Part shown: positions 7,477 through 17,799 of the stretch, one piece after another
Numbering within the stretch: position 1 is the first letter of the stretch
How the letters are laid out: each line of letters starts with the position of its first letter
Assembly (NCBI GenBank): GCA_944390965.1
Contig: CALXRW010000004.1
Coordinates: 1 to 64,000 of the forward strand
Direction of reading: 5' to 3'
Source of the DNA: an uncultured Clostridia bacterium
Lineage (GTDB): Bacteria > Bacillota > Clostridia > TANB77 > CAG-508
Length of the DNA stretch: 64,000 nt
The notes under the pieces: generated by a model
What the model was told of the DNA's origin: nothing
Seen by the model: only the letters and a program-made list of their open reading frames with translations
The model's database searches: none
Position numbers and translations under genes: made by a program

Positions 7477-10400
7477 ATGCCTAAATTTATAGAAGAAGAT
7501 GAGCCAATCTTACAGTTAAAGGCAACAAAAGAATTTACAGATAGAGAAGAGCCAAGGAAAGTTTTTTGGGACAAATACACTAAAATGTCAAATGAAATGA
7601 ATGAGGCAAATCCTATTCAGGTAATTTCTTATTATGGTTTTGGAGGAATTGGGAAAAGTTCTCTATTACATAAATTAAATGAAGAACTAAAAGAAAAAGC
7701 TCCCAATAGTAAAACCGAATTCCTTGATTTTGAAAGGCTAACAGAGTTAAATAATAATTTATTAGATATATTAAAAGTAATTAGGCAAGATTTAAAAGAA
7801 AGATATAAATTTTCGTTTCCCATTTTTGATTTGGTTACTTATGTTTATGAAACAAAAATGGGAAAAACAGCAACCAAGCCCGAGTTAAATAGCATTTTTG
7901 ATGATAATAAAGAACTTGGATTTTTAAAGGACGTAATTAGTGATATTCCTTTAATAGGCACATTTGCAAAAGTAATTTATTATGCCGATACTGGTAAAAA
8001 TTTAATACAAGAAAGACTTAAGAATCATAAACTAAGACAGAGATTATTAGAAATTGAAAATTCTTCTGCTGAGGAAATTAAGGAACATTTAGCATATTAT
8101 TTTTCCATTGATTTAAAAGAAAATTTAAAAAAGGAAACTGTCCCTTTTGTATTTTTTATAGATACCTATGAAAAATTGGTAAATGAGTTAACTCAAGTTG
8201 GTGATGTGTTGAAAAATGATTTATGGTTAAGGTCTGATGAAGGATTAATCTGTAGAGTTCCTAATGTTCTTTGGGTAATCGCCGGAAGAGAAAAATTAAA
8301 GTGGCAAGATATGGATGAAAGCTGGGAAGGGACTTTAGAGCAGCATTTGTTAGGAACACTATCTTATACAGATGCTTCACACTTTCTAAAAGTAGCAGGA
8401 ATCGTAAATGAAGAACTCATTCATCAAATATATAATTTAACACATGGAACACCCATATATTTGGATATGTGTGTAGATACTTTTGTAAAAGTGAAAGAAA
8501 AAGGAAATGAACCTACTATTAATGATTTTGGAGAAGATACTACTTCTTTAATTAAAAGATTTTTAATTTATATGAATGATACAGAAAGAGATTTTACGAC
8601 TATGCTTGCTTTTGTTGGAGAATGGACAGATGATACCATTAGTGAAATTTCTATAAAAATGTTAGGCTTTTTTTCACCAGCTTTATATCATAAAATAAAA
8701 GATTTTTCCTTTATCACAAGTGAAAATGGTAAGTATAAAATGCATGAAACAGTTAGGGATATTACAATAGCAAATGCAAGTAAAATTGAAAAAGAAAAAT
8801 ATACAAATATCTACCAAAGCGAAATAGATGAAAAAGTAAAAGAAATTAAAAAAGTAAAAATAGCAAATGAAAATAGTTCTAATATAGAACCAAGAAAAGA
8901 AAGAGTTCAATTAAACTTTTATGATTCTCAAAAAAAATATGTAAAATTAATCTCTTCTACCCTACAAAACGTTTTTTCTAGCAAAAGCCAAAAGGAATTC
9001 GAAGATAAAATAGCTTATTTGTTGGAAAAGATAGAAGATTATGAACAAACCTATCAGAAAGTTTTTTTTAGTGATGGTATAGAAGAAATGCTACAAAGTT
9101 TCTCTCAATATAGAAATATACCAGGCTATATTAAATTGGCAACTAAATATAGAATTAACTGTGAGGATGAAGAACATAGAGAAAAATTCTTTTATTATCA
9201 TAATGGGAAAAATATTATTTTAGATGCCTACCAGCAATTAGCTAATGTCTATGGTCAAGGAGATAAAAGAGCTTTATACCCTATTTTAGATTTTATAGAA
9301 AAAACACCTATTAATTGGTCATTATATAAACGTGAAAACACAATTGTTAGTAATTTAAAAGAGATTCTAGAAAAGTATAATATGCAAGATGATGTTCACT
9401 ACTTAAAACTATTATGCGGAATAGACTATATAGAATTTATTAAGAAAATGGATGATTTTCATCCAAGACATATAAGTAGATTATATATAGAAGTTATGTG
9501 CATGGCTATTTCACAAATGTATACATGGTATAGTGATTTAGGTAGCGAAAATCAGGCATGTAGATATGTTTATAGAAATGTAAACTTAATCATAGAAACT
9601 TTAGAGAAAAATCCTAGCTTATTGACAGGGAAAATCGTAAAAAAATTAGTAAAATTACCATCCATCTGCAGTTATTTTGAGGTAAATCTTGTTAAATTAT
9701 TTGATTATGTTGTTTCAATAAAAGATGCCATCTTAGAAACAACAGATATGGATTTAATCGATAGTTATTATCATTTATTGTTAGAATATGAGCATGGTTT
9801 TGATTTAACCTTAAATAATCCATTTGACATGGTCAGGGCAAAAGTAAAAGAACTTTTAGTTGAGTTATATGAAAGATATTCTGAAATATATGGAAAAGAT
9901 TCTAGTTTTGTTTTAAAAGTTAAAGCAAGTTTATTAAAAATGAATATTACATTAGACAGCCAAAATAATGATGATATTTTTAACCAGATGGATGAATTGA
10001 TTACTACTTTTGGTCTTTATAATGAGAGAACCATAAATACTGCTTGTGAAATTTTTAGTGGTATCAAAGATGCTAATGAAGTAAGAGAAATCGCTCAGAA
10101 AACTACAGAAGAAAAAAGATATCACAACTTTCAAAAAATGATCTCCTATATGCATTTGTTTTTAGATAAATATACTGAAATTCATATAGACAAAGAGGCG
10201 AAAAATACTTTTCATAATATGTTATTTCTCATTCATAGAGCATTACAATCTTATAGAGATTATTTTTACTATTCTCATAGTTTTAAAGTGTATGAAGATG
10301 AATTCGAGAAATATGCGAAAGATGTTGCTGAGGTTTATATCAAAATGGATAAGTTAAATATAGATTATCATAGATATATTGAAGAATTCTTTTTCCGCTA

Positions 10401-11157
10401 TGCTGAAAGTTGCTTAACCTTTGGATATTTATATCCTGGAAATTTATTTAATAAAAAGTATATGTTAGAAGGAATTGACTACCTAAAAGATACATTACTA
10501 AAAAATGAACCTAAAAAGTTTGATTCTCCAAATTTCCTTATCGCATACATCATATATAAGGTTTTTGAATTAAAAAAGAAAATAATCCCTGAAAACGTAT
10601 TATTGGAAGTAGAAAAAGATGTTAACGATGTTGGTTCAAAAATATATCCTTTAGAAGAAGAGTATGAAAAAACATATCATAATAGCAATAAATTCAATAT
10701 TCTTTCAAAACTTATCTTTTTCAGATTAATAGAAAATGGATATTTATGTAGATATGTAGAATATATAAATACTTTAAAAGAGAGTAGAGATGACAATATC
10801 CTATATATTACTACATATGCAAGCAAATACTCTGATATAAAAAATATGCATACAATATTAATCGATCAAAATGAATTAGTAGAATTATCTAAAAATTTTT
10901 ATGATCAGGATGATGAAAAATTATTATATGAGGAACTAATTTTATTACTTTTGAGGGCTTTGTTTTTTGAAAAAGAAATACCAAAAAAAATAACTTCATT
11001 TATTAAAAGAACCAAAAATAGCGAACTAATCCAAGAAGCAGAGGAAGCAAAAAAATTAGTAGAAAGATTAAACAAAATAAGAATAATAAATTATGGTGAA
11101 GATTATTTAACTTTCGATGATGTAACAAAATTGGAAATACGAAAACTAGAAGAATAA
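7477..11157 (+). CDS. Large STAND-type NTPase
   Basis: A 1226-residue soluble P-loop NTPase. Walker A is GFGGIGKSS near residue 54, the glycine-rich form typical of STAND/NACHT-like switches; Walker B is FVFFIDTYE near 223; LWVIAGREK near 265 fits a sensor strand. A winged-helix-like segment follows (about 350-430), and the C-terminal 750 residues are all-helical, TPR-like in appearance, a likely sensor. No obvious effector domain is fused. Large STAND proteins include many phage-sensing defence proteins, and the next gene is a GmrSD-type nuclease candidate, which supports but does not prove a defence role. AAAGGAGG lies six bases before this ATG; earlier in-frame starts lack a site. Confidence 0.75.
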   Translation: MPKFIEEDEPILQLKATKEFTDREEPRKVFWDKYTKMSNEMNEANPIQVISYYGFGGIGKSSLLHKLNEELKEKAPNSKTEFLDFERLTELNNNLLDILKVIRQDLKERYKFSFPIFDLVTYVYETKMGKTATKPELNSIFDDNKELGFLKDVISDIPLIGTFAKVIYYADTGKNLIQERLKNHKLRQRLLEIENSSAEEIKEHLAYYFSIDLKENLKKETVPFVFFIDTYEKLVNELTQVGDVLKNDLWLRSDEGLICRVPNVLWVIAGREKLKWQDMDESWEGTLEQHLLGTLSYTDASHFLKVAGIVNEELIHQIYNLTHGTPIYLDMCVDTFVKVKEKGNEPTINDFGEDTTSLIKRFLIYMNDTERDFTTMLAFVGEWTDDTISEISIKMLGFFSPALYHKIKDFSFITSENGKYKMHETVRDITIANASKIEKEKYTNIYQSEIDEKVKEIKKVKIANENSSNIEPRKERVQLNFYDSQKKYVKLISSTLQNVFSSKSQKEFEDKIAYLLEKIEDYEQTYQKVFFSDGIEEMLQSFSQYRNIPGYIKLATKYRINCEDEEHREKFFYYHNGKNIILDAYQQLANVYGQGDKRALYPILDFIEKTPINWSLYKRENTIVSNLKEILEKYNMQDDVHYLKLLCGIDYIEFIKKMDDFHPRHISRLYIEVMCMAISQMYTWYSDLGSENQACRYVYRNVNLIIETLEKNPSLLTGKIVKKLVKLPSICSYFEVNLVKLFDYVVSIKDAILETTDMDLIDSYYHLLLEYEHGFDLTLNNPFDMVRAKVKELLVELYERYSEIYGKDSSFVLKVKASLLKMNITLDSQNNDDIFNQMDELITTFGLYNERTINTACEIFSGIKDANEVREIAQKTTEEKRYHNFQKMISYMHLFLDKYTEIHIDKEAKNTFHNMLFLIHRALQSYRDYFYYSHSFKVYEDEFEKYAKDVAEVYIKMDKLNIDYHRYIEEFFFRYAESCLTFGYLYPGNLFNKKYMLEGIDYLKDTLLKNEPKKFDSPNFLIAYIIYKVFELKKKIIPENVLLEVEKDVNDVGSKIYPLEEEYEKTYHNSNKFNILSKLIFFRLIENGYLCRYVEYINTLKESRDDNILYITTYASKYSDIKNMHTILIDQNELVELSKNFYDQDDEKLLYEELILLLLRALFFEKEIPKKITSFIKRTKNSELIQEAEEAKKLVERLNKIRIINYGEDYLTFDDVTKLEIRKLEE

Positions 11158-11167
11158 CTATGCATTT

Positions 11168-11206
11168 AATAGGCTTAAGAGACGCCCATCTTAAGCCTAT
11201 TATTTT
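11168..11206. terminator. Terminator between convergent STAND and GmrSD-like genes
   Basis: A 12-bp perfect stem (AATAGGCTTAAG and CTTAAGCCTATT) with a ten-base loop followed by ATTTTT, eleven bases after the STAND stop codon. A short A/T run on the other side may let it serve both strands. Confidence 0.85.
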
Positions 11207-11254
11207 TGCACTTTACTACGAATTTTTTTCCTCCTTAATTATTTAACATAGTGC

Positions 11255-12940
11255 TTATTTACTTAGCAATATCTTTTTTAGTTCTTCTTTCATCAATTCT
11301 TTTCGTTTTTCCATAAAAGTTTCAAAATCTTTCAAATCATAGGATATATTTTCAGGAAGATATTTTACGTTTTCTCTATTTTCTTTTATTTTTAACCAGT
11401 CTGCTAGAGGTGTATCATTTTTGCTTTCATTTTCTTTTCCTTCTAAAAGTTGAAGATTTGCTAATTTATTTCTATCTGTTTTCCATTTTTCCCATTTTTC
11501 TTTTGGAATTTTCTTTTCTTCTAAATTTCCATCTTTAAAGTCATTATAAGGATGCATGTGATCTTGATGAAAAGTTTGCATTGCAAATTTTAAATTAGGA
11601 TACAATAGTGTTAACACCATAAAAGTATAAGCACCTTTTTCTAAATCAAATAGGGCATCTATTTCTTCTTCATCAAATTGAAATGTTCTATCTCCTACAA
11701 ACCTTAAGCTCTGCAATTCGGCCATTTCAAACTTATCTGTTTTCCCTTTCATAATATCTCTAATATTGTTTAAAGCTGTATTACTTGCTGTACCAAAAAT
11801 CTGCTTTAATTGTGCAATAATATAATATTTTCTTAGTTCGTCTTTACTTTTATTGTCTAATTTTCCCCCCATAAATATGTAATACACAATAGGAATTGTA
11901 GCATTATATGAAATGATATTTTCAGAACGAAATCCCCATTCATCTAAAAATCCAACCATTGTTATAATAGCAGCTTTGATGTCCTCAAAACGTTCCTTTA
12001 TCTTAAATACATTGTCTTTTTTAAATGTTTCTACTTTTAAATAAATGGAAAAATCTAATAGAAATAGGCATGTTCTCATAATAAAATCATTATCAAAGCG
12101 ATATCCTTCTCCATATTTGTTTATGGTTTTTAATAATTCTTCTATTTTTTCCCTTGCATTATCCCAATGAGATACAATGGTAGAAAATAATAAATCTGTT
12201 TTAGAAAGTACTGTTCCTCCACTATTTACCCTTACAAATATATCTAATACTTCATCGATAGAATCTCTTTCAATTTCAAAATAATTAATAATCTCATCTA
12301 CCACTAAATATTTATATAATGTTGAAATATTTTTTACGATTAGATTATCATTTTCCCATTTATTTTTTATAATAAACTGCATTAATTCTACTTCCGTTTT
12401 TATGGTTAAAATATCTTTTGTTTTAAACCAAAGTTTTGATTCGTCTTTTTGGATGTCTTCTTCTTTTAAAAATTTAAATTCATAAGTTATTTCCTCTTCT
12501 TCATTTCTTTTTTGGCTTTTTAAATTAAAATATAATTCCTTTTTGGGAAAAGCATTATCATTATCCCATCTTTTCATCGGCATTTTCATTGCTAAAGTGC
12601 CCTGTAAAGCAATAAAAAGCGTCGTTAATCTTTGTTGTCCATCAAGAACAGCATGAATCTTTTCTTTGGTTATTGGCTTTGGAGCATGCGGATTTATCGC
12701 ACAATCTCTTTCATGATAGTTTTTTATAAATTCATATAAGGAATATCCTTTATCATTAATTACTTTACCAGGAACTTTCCAAAATAAAAAAGTTCCTATT
12801 GGATATCCTAATAACAGTGAATCCATTAATTTTTCCATTTGTTCTTCTTTCCATACATATTTTCTTTGAATTGCTGGCAAATATATGGTATTGTTTAGTT
12901 CTTGTAATATAGCTAAAATAGTCTTTTTCTGATATGGCAT
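11255..12940 (-). CDS. GmrSD-type DUF262/DUF1524 protein
   Basis: A 561-residue protein with an N-terminal DUF262 (ParB/sulfiredoxin-like nucleotide hydrolase) domain showing YVWKEEQMEKLMDSLLLGYP and the signature DGQQRLTTLF near residue 98, and a C-terminal DUF1524 region with an HNH-like QDHMHPYND near 460. This matches single-chain GmrSD (type IV) restriction enzymes, which cut modified phage DNA using NTP energy. It is convergent with the STAND NTPase. The chosen ATG has AAAGGAGG six bases before it; an earlier ATG at 12964 has none. No partner methylase is present, as expected for a modification-dependent system. Confidence 0.8.
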   Translation of the reverse strand: MPYQKKTILAILQELNNTIYLPAIQRKYVWKEEQMEKLMDSLLLGYPIGTFLFWKVPGKVINDKGYSLYEFIKNYHERDCAINPHAPKPITKEKIHAVLDGQQRLTTLFIALQGTLAMKMPMKRWDNDNAFPKKELYFNLKSQKRNEEEEITYEFKFLKEEDIQKDESKLWFKTKDILTIKTEVELMQFIIKNKWENDNLIVKNISTLYKYLVVDEIINYFEIERDSIDEVLDIFVRVNSGGTVLSKTDLLFSTIVSHWDNAREKIEELLKTINKYGEGYRFDNDFIMRTCLFLLDFSIYLKVETFKKDNVFKIKERFEDIKAAIITMVGFLDEWGFRSENIISYNATIPIVYYIFMGGKLDNKSKDELRKYYIIAQLKQIFGTASNTALNNIRDIMKGKTDKFEMAELQSLRFVGDRTFQFDEEEIDALFDLEKGAYTFMVLTLLYPNLKFAMQTFHQDHMHPYNDFKDGNLEEKKIPKEKWEKWKTDRNKLANLQLLEGKENESKNDTPLADWLKIKENRENVKYLPENISYDLKDFETFMEKRKELMKEELKKILLSK

Positions 12941-13006
12941 AGAAATCCTCCTTTTTCTTATCATATTTTAAGTATATCATATAAATTTTCTCATTCAACT
13001 TAATTT

Positions 13007-13606
13007 TTAAATTTCGACAAAATCTTTTATTTGCTCCCACTTGGCTTCTCCTATTCCTTCTATCTCTTTTAGCTCTTCTATATCTGTAAATTCTCCATTT
13101 TCTTTTCTGTATTCTATAATCCTAAGTGCAATGGTAGGTCCTATACCTGGTAAAGTTTCTAATTCTGTTTGTTTTGCAGTATTAATATTCACTTTCCCTG
13201 TTTCGTTTTCTTTACCAAAAATTTCTTCTTGATTTTCTTGTATAATTTCTTTTTCTTCTATATCATGAATACTGGGAATGTAAATTTTCTGTCCATCTTC
13301 TACTTTATAAGCTAAATTTACATTTGTTAAATCCGCTTCTTCTGTTAGTCCTCCAGCCAATTGAATTGCATCATCTATTCTTGCTCCTTCTTCTAATTCT
13401 ATAATCCCAGGATTTTTAACACAGCCTGTCATATGGATAGCAATTTTTTCTTCCTCTATTTCTTCCTCCATCTCTGTACTTTCCGTATTTTCGATGACAA
13501 CCTCGTCATTTCCTATTTTTTGTGTCATATAATAAATGATAATGGATATGATAATAATACCAATTAGTCCAATGATTATTTTTTGTTCTTTACTAAAATT
13601 TATCAT
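13007..13606 (-). CDS. comEA: ComEA-like competence DNA-binding protein
   Basis: A 199-residue membrane-anchored protein: one N-terminal membrane helix (residues 9-27), an acidic linker, an SLBB domain (about 63-122, MTGCVKNPGIIELEEGARI), and a C-terminal helix-hairpin-helix pair (VNINTAKQTELETLPGIGP then IEGIGEAKWEQIKDFV). ComEA binds incoming double-stranded DNA at the cell surface during transformation. ComEC is not in the window, so competence is not established here. GGAGGG lies before the ATG. Confidence 0.9.
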   Translation of the reverse strand: MINFSKEQKIIIGLIGIIIISIIIYYMTQKIGNDEVVIENTESTEMEEEIEEEKIAIHMTGCVKNPGIIELEEGARIDDAIQLAGGLTEEADLTNVNLAYKVEDGQKIYIPSIHDIEEKEIIQENQEEIFGKENETGKVNINTAKQTELETLPGIGPTIALRIIEYRKENGEFTDIEELKEIEGIGEAKWEQIKDFVEI

Positions 13607-13685
13607 AAAAAATCCCTCCTAAAATATTGAATTTTGTCGTAATTTAATGTATATTTAATTTAATTTTAATCATAAGGAGTTGCAA

Positions 13686-14937
13686 ATGAAAAAGACATTA
13701 TTGTTTTTTATTATTTTTTTCTTAATTTTTATTCCTACTATTGTACAGGCAGATGAAACAGAATTAAATTTATATGCACCCTCATCTATTTTAATTGATA
13801 GCAAAACAGGAAAAGTATTATATGAACATAATGCAAATGAAAAAATGTACCCAGCAAGTACAACAAAAATTTTAACTGCTATTATTGTATTAGAAAATTG
13901 TGAGAATTTACAAGATACGACTGTTGCAAGCTACCAAGCCGTCATGGATGTCCCATCCCGGTTATGCAACCATGCCAATTGAAGTAGGAGAAGAATTTAC
14001 GATTGAACAATTACTAAATTTAATGTTAATTCCATCTGGTAATACTCCTGCCAATATCTTAGCAGAATATATTGCGGGTTCTGTGGATAGTTTTGCAGCC
14101 ATGATGAATACGAAAGCTCATGAATTAGGTTGTACCAATTCTCATTTTACAAATCCATATGGCTTACATGATGAAGATCATTATTCAACAGCATCAGACC
14201 TTGCTATTATTGCAAGAACAGCTATGCAGAATGAAATTTTTAGGTCTATTGTGTCCAAAACAAGTTACTCTCTACCTGCTACAAACAAATACGATAAAGA
14301 TGACCGTGTATATACTACAACAAATGAATTAATTGTACCAAATAATACTAACCGAGCAGATAATTATTATTATAAAAATGCAATTGGGGTAAAAACAGGT
14401 TTTACAAGTTACGCAAAAGATTGCTTAGTAGGTGCTGCTGCTAGAGATGGTTTAGAATTTATTTGTGTGATTCTTGGTGGTGAAGAAACATCAAGTGGTT
14501 TAAGTGAAAGGTTTTTAGATGCAAGAACACTTTTAGATTATGGGTTTGATCATTATAATATTAGGAAATTAAAGGCAAAAAACGATATTGTAAAAGATAT
14601 TGAAGTAAAAAATGCAACTAGAAATACTAAAAATTTAACTCTTGTTGTAGAAGATGAAATTAATGTATTAATTAATAAAGATGATAATGAAAAAATTATT
14701 TTACCAGAAATAAAATTGAAAGAAGATTTAAAAGCTCCTATTCAAGAAGGCGAAGTTGTTGGTACAATTGAATATGTTGTTGAAGGAATTTCTTATGAAA
14801 CAAATTTATTAGCAAGTTCAGAAGTTAAAAAGTCATCTTTCTTCCTTACGATTTTACAAATTTTGTTAATCATATTTATTTTAATTGTTATTTCTAAATT
14901 TGTAAAGAGGAAAAAAAGAAAAAATAGAAGAAAATAA
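13686..14937 (+). CDS. D-Ala-D-Ala carboxypeptidase (DacF type); +1 shift at CGG
   Basis: Read straight, the frame stops at 13982. Skipping one base at the in-frame CGG (13959-13961) gives join(13686..13958,13960..14937), 416 residues. The product has a signal peptide, the SxxK nucleophile motif in YPASTTKI near residue 57, an SGN motif (IPSGNTPA) after the shift, KTG in GVKTGFTS, and a C-terminal membrane helix followed by a basic tail. All catalytic motifs but SxxK lie after the shift, so the straight product would be inactive. It trims cell-wall pentapeptides. AAGGAG lies six bases before the ATG. The shift yields SGYATMPIEVGEE, the usual sequence at this place. Confidence 0.88.
13959..13962 (+). 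other. +1 frameshift site CGG-T (DacF gene)
   Basis: In-frame context TCC CGG T. Zero frame stops seven codons on (TGA); skipping C reads GGT (Gly). This is the only one of the eight sites on the plus strand, so the pattern follows coding sense and not chromosome strand. Confidence 0.85.
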
Positions 14938-14959
14938 TTTTTAAATGCTATATAAATTA

Positions 14960-14993
14960 AAAGAGGCTGTTTAAAATAAAACAGTCTCTTTCT
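14960..14993. terminator. Bidirectional terminator between dacF-like and LCP genes
   Basis: A 12-bp stem (AAGAGGCTGTTT and AAACAGTCTCTT, one G-T pair) with a seven-base loop, followed by a T-rich stretch, placed between two convergent genes. Confidence 0.8.
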
Positions 14994-15008
14994 TTTTCAT
15001 TTACTTTA

Positions 15009-16250
15009 TTAATAATCTCTTCCAATGATAATTGTAAAATCCACATTAGAATTGTTTTCTCCTACTGTCATGTTTCCTAATCCCAAAGTCTCTTTTAAAC
15101 CATTTGCCCTTTCTTCACTAATATTCGTACGATTTATAATGGTTGTTCTACCAGTAGATGTTACTTCTCCAGTTTTAGTAACATTATATCCACTATTATT
15201 TAATAGTTCTGTTACTTCTGAAAGCTTATCTGAATCTCCACTTCCATTTAGTACTTCTATTTTTAATTGTGTAGCACTTTCTCCTTCTGTTTCTTCTTCA
15301 GTTTCAGAAATTCCTAAAAACATTTCTTGTACAAGAGCTTCTGTTTCCTCTTCATCTACAACATAGAATGAAAGTCCATTATAAAACTTTGGTTCTCCCG
15401 GCAAAGTCTCTGTTCGAATACTTTCTATATCCACAGATACTGCATATGGAATATAATCTTTTATTACATTTACGTCCATGTTTGTTTCTACATTTTCATT
15501 GGCAATTTCTAAGAATTCGCCTAATTTTAGTACATTATTTGCTTGCAAGGTTTGTTTTAATGTTGCTGCAATAAATGCCCTTTGTGTTTTCATTCTTCCT
15601 AGGTCTTCCATTCCATATTCTTCTGGATATGTAGAGCCATCATTATTATGTCTGAATCTAACTACACCTTCTGCTTGTTCTCCATTTAATTTTTGGTAAC
15701 CTGCTTTTAAATGTATATGCAATTTCTGTCCAGCATCATCATAGTCCATATCAATTGGTACATCAAAATTTACGCCACCAATGGTATCTACTAATTCTCT
15801 TAAAGCTTTTGTATCAATATTCACATAGTTTGTAACTTCTAATCCTGTTAATTCACTTACAGCTTCTAGTAGTTCTTCTGGTGATGATTGATATAATGCA
15901 TTAATTTTATCAAATGTATTTGCTCTAGAAGGGCTAGAACCAATAAATGTATCTCTTGGAATAGATAACATAGATGCTTGTCCTGTTTGTGGATTATAAG
16001 TACACAATATAATCGTATCTGTTAAGTTTTGGCTTTGTCCTGTAGCTAAGAAAGTAAGAACTGGTAGATTCTTCTTTGTTTCCTCATCATGTCCCAAAGT
16101 AGTTGCAATAATTCCTTGCATACCTCCACCATTTCTAGAAACTTTATAAGCAAAAACGCCTCCTGCAATTCCAATAATTAATAATAGAACTAAAAAGATT
16201 TTTAATCCTGTTCTCTTCTTTTTTCCTTTGTTTTTTTTCTCTTTTTTCAA
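15009..16250 (-). CDS. LytR-CpsA-Psr (LCP) family protein
   Basis: A 413-residue protein with a very basic cytoplasmic N-terminus, one membrane helix (residues 16-34), an LCP domain (about 62-270; TDTIILCTYNPQTGQASMLS, IPRDTF, FRHNNDG, GRMKTQ) and a C-terminal LytR_C domain (about 325-413). LCP proteins transfer lipid-linked glycopolymers to peptidoglycan. It lies near two carboxypeptidases and a surface-sugar cluster, which fits a wall-assembly role. The start is a TTG nine bases after AAGGAG. Confidence 0.9.
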   Translation of the reverse strand: MKKEKKNKGKKKRTGLKIFLVLLLIIGIAGGVFAYKVSRNGGGMQGIIATTLGHDEETKKNLPVLTFLATGQSQNLTDTIILCTYNPQTGQASMLSIPRDTFIGSSPSRANTFDKINALYQSSPEELLEAVSELTGLEVTNYVNIDTKALRELVDTIGGVNFDVPIDMDYDDAGQKLHIHLKAGYQKLNGEQAEGVVRFRHNNDGSTYPEEYGMEDLGRMKTQRAFIAATLKQTLQANNVLKLGEFLEIANENVETNMDVNVIKDYIPYAVSVDIESIRTETLPGEPKFYNGLSFYVVDEEETEALVQEMFLGISETEEETEGESATQLKIEVLNGSGDSDKLSEVTELLNNSGYNVTKTGEVTSTGRTTIINRTNISEERANGLKETLGLGNMTVGENNSNVDFTIIIGRDY

Positions 16251-16365
16251 AATGATTCACTCCTTGTTTTATTTCGACATAAAATAGTATATCAAAAAGA
16301 AAAAAAAATAGCAATATTTTCATCGAGATTTTTCATTGAGAAATAAGAGCTGATTTTCTTTTTCT

Positions 16366-16390
16366 GGGCTCGTCAAGACGAGCCTCTACA
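16366..16390. repeat. REP-like palindrome ending in CTACA
   Basis: GGGCTCGTC-AA-GACGAGCCT followed by CTACA, matching the copy at 3235-3259 with one change in the stem. Confidence 0.8.
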
Positions 16391-16445
16391 TAGTTAGTAT
16401 TTTCTTCTTAGAATCGGTAATTTAAATTTTATTATAATTTAACAT

Positions 16446-17693
16446 TTAAAATATGTCTAATAACGGATTCTTTGTAATTGTTATTATATTTTCTTTAAAA
16501 TAATCCCATATATTTTTCCTTGCAATTTCATTTTCTGTTAAAATATTTACTTGAAATAATTCCTTTCCTTCTGCTTTTATTGTAAGTTTCCCTATTTCTA
16601 ATTGTTTCTCTACAGGTGCCTCTATTTCTTTTATACTTTCTATCTCTATTTTTACCTTATCTTTTTGACCTTTTTTTAATGGATATATAGAATAAGGAAT
16701 TTTATCTAATACAAGGTTTGGATAACTTTGCATACCTTTAAAGACTTTTATTCTTTTTTCATTCTGTGCCTTCCAATAATGAAACGCTTTTTCTATTGAT
16801 TCTTCCATGGGTACTATTTCATAATTCTTGAATGCATATTCAATTAATTGAATACTATCTTTTGTTCTATATTTTTTAGTATCTGCTCCTAATACAACAC
16901 AAATAATATCTAAATCTCCCCTTTTTACTGCAGTTACTAAACAACGATTTGCTCCATTCGTAAACCCAGTTTTTACTCCATATACCCCATCTAAATATCC
17001 CAATAGTTCGTTGGTATTTCGAATTTCTTTTGCATAACCATTGATCCATACCGTATACCTTTCTGTTCTTACAATTTTTGCAATTTCCGGTATATTAAGA
17101 GCATAGTTTGTTAAAGTAGCCAATTCATATGCAGTTGTATAATGTTCTTCTTCGTCTAACCCATGTGGTGTAACAAAATGCGTATTTTTTAATCCTAATT
17201 CTTCTGCTTTTTTGTTCATCAGTTCTGCAAAATTTTCCACGCTTCCTCCAATATGTTCTGCTAGTGCAACAGCTGCATCATTTCCAGAGCATAGCATCAA
17301 TCCATATAGTAAATCTTTTACTTTTACTTTATCTCCCGCTTTTAACCCTAATCGAGAACCTCCTGTCCCTCCTGCTTTTTTAGATACTATCACTGTTTCT
17401 TCTAAATTTCCTCTTTCTACCACAATAATAGATGTCATAATTTTAGTAGTCGATGCCATTTTCCTTCTTTCATTGCTATTTTTTTCATAAATAGGAATTT
17501 GAGAATTTCTCTCTATTACAATTGCTGCTCTTGAATTAATATTAGGTGTATCAACACTTGTACTTGATGCTTGTTCTATTTCTTCTACAATTTCTTCCAC
17601 ATCTACAGTCTCTTTTTCCTCTTCTGCTGCATAAACCACTTCTGAAAATAATATTAGAACTATCACAAGTAAAGAAATAATATGTTTTTTCAT
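16446..17693 (-). CDS. D-Ala-D-Ala carboxypeptidase (DacF type), second copy
   Basis: A 415-residue penicillin-binding protein 5 family enzyme. It has a signal peptide, an SxxK motif in MASTTKIM, an SGN motif in LCSGNDAAV, KTG in GVKTGFTNGAN, and a C-terminal beta domain ending in an amphipathic or membrane-associated helix. It removes the terminal D-Ala from muropeptides at the outer membrane face. It is intact with no CGG codon, a useful control for the shifted copy at 13686. GGA precedes this ATG by twelve bases; an upstream ATG touches the ribosome site. Confidence 0.9.
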   Translation of the reverse strand: MKKHIISLLVIVLILFSEVVYAAEEEKETVDVEEIVEEIEQASSTSVDTPNINSRAAIVIERNSQIPIYEKNSNERRKMASTTKIMTSIIVVERGNLEETVIVSKKAGGTGGSRLGLKAGDKVKVKDLLYGLMLCSGNDAAVALAEHIGGSVENFAELMNKKAEELGLKNTHFVTPHGLDEEEHYTTAYELATLTNYALNIPEIAKIVRTERYTVWINGYAKEIRNTNELLGYLDGVYGVKTGFTNGANRCLVTAVKRGDLDIICVVLGADTKKYRTKDSIQLIEYAFKNYEIVPMEESIEKAFHYWKAQNEKRIKVFKGMQSYPNLVLDKIPYSIYPLKKGQKDKVKIEIESIKEIEAPVEKQLEIGKLTIKAEGKELFQVNILTENEIARKNIWDYFKENIITITKNPLLDIF

Positions 17694-17773
17694 GATTAAT
17701 ATCATTCCTTTCAAAGATGCAAATCTGAGCAAAAAATAATTACAATATTTTCCAACCCAACTTTCTAAAAAAT

Positions 17774-17799
17774 GTTGAATTTGTTTTCACAATTTCAAC
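17774..17799. promoter_or_regulatory. Inverted repeat, possible operator
   Basis: GTTGAATTTG and CAATTTCAAC form ten-base arms with one mismatch around a six-base spacer, about 80 bp upstream of the second carboxypeptidase gene. It could be a repressor site or the terminator of nothing nearby; no T-run fits a terminator for the minus strand. Confidence 0.4.
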
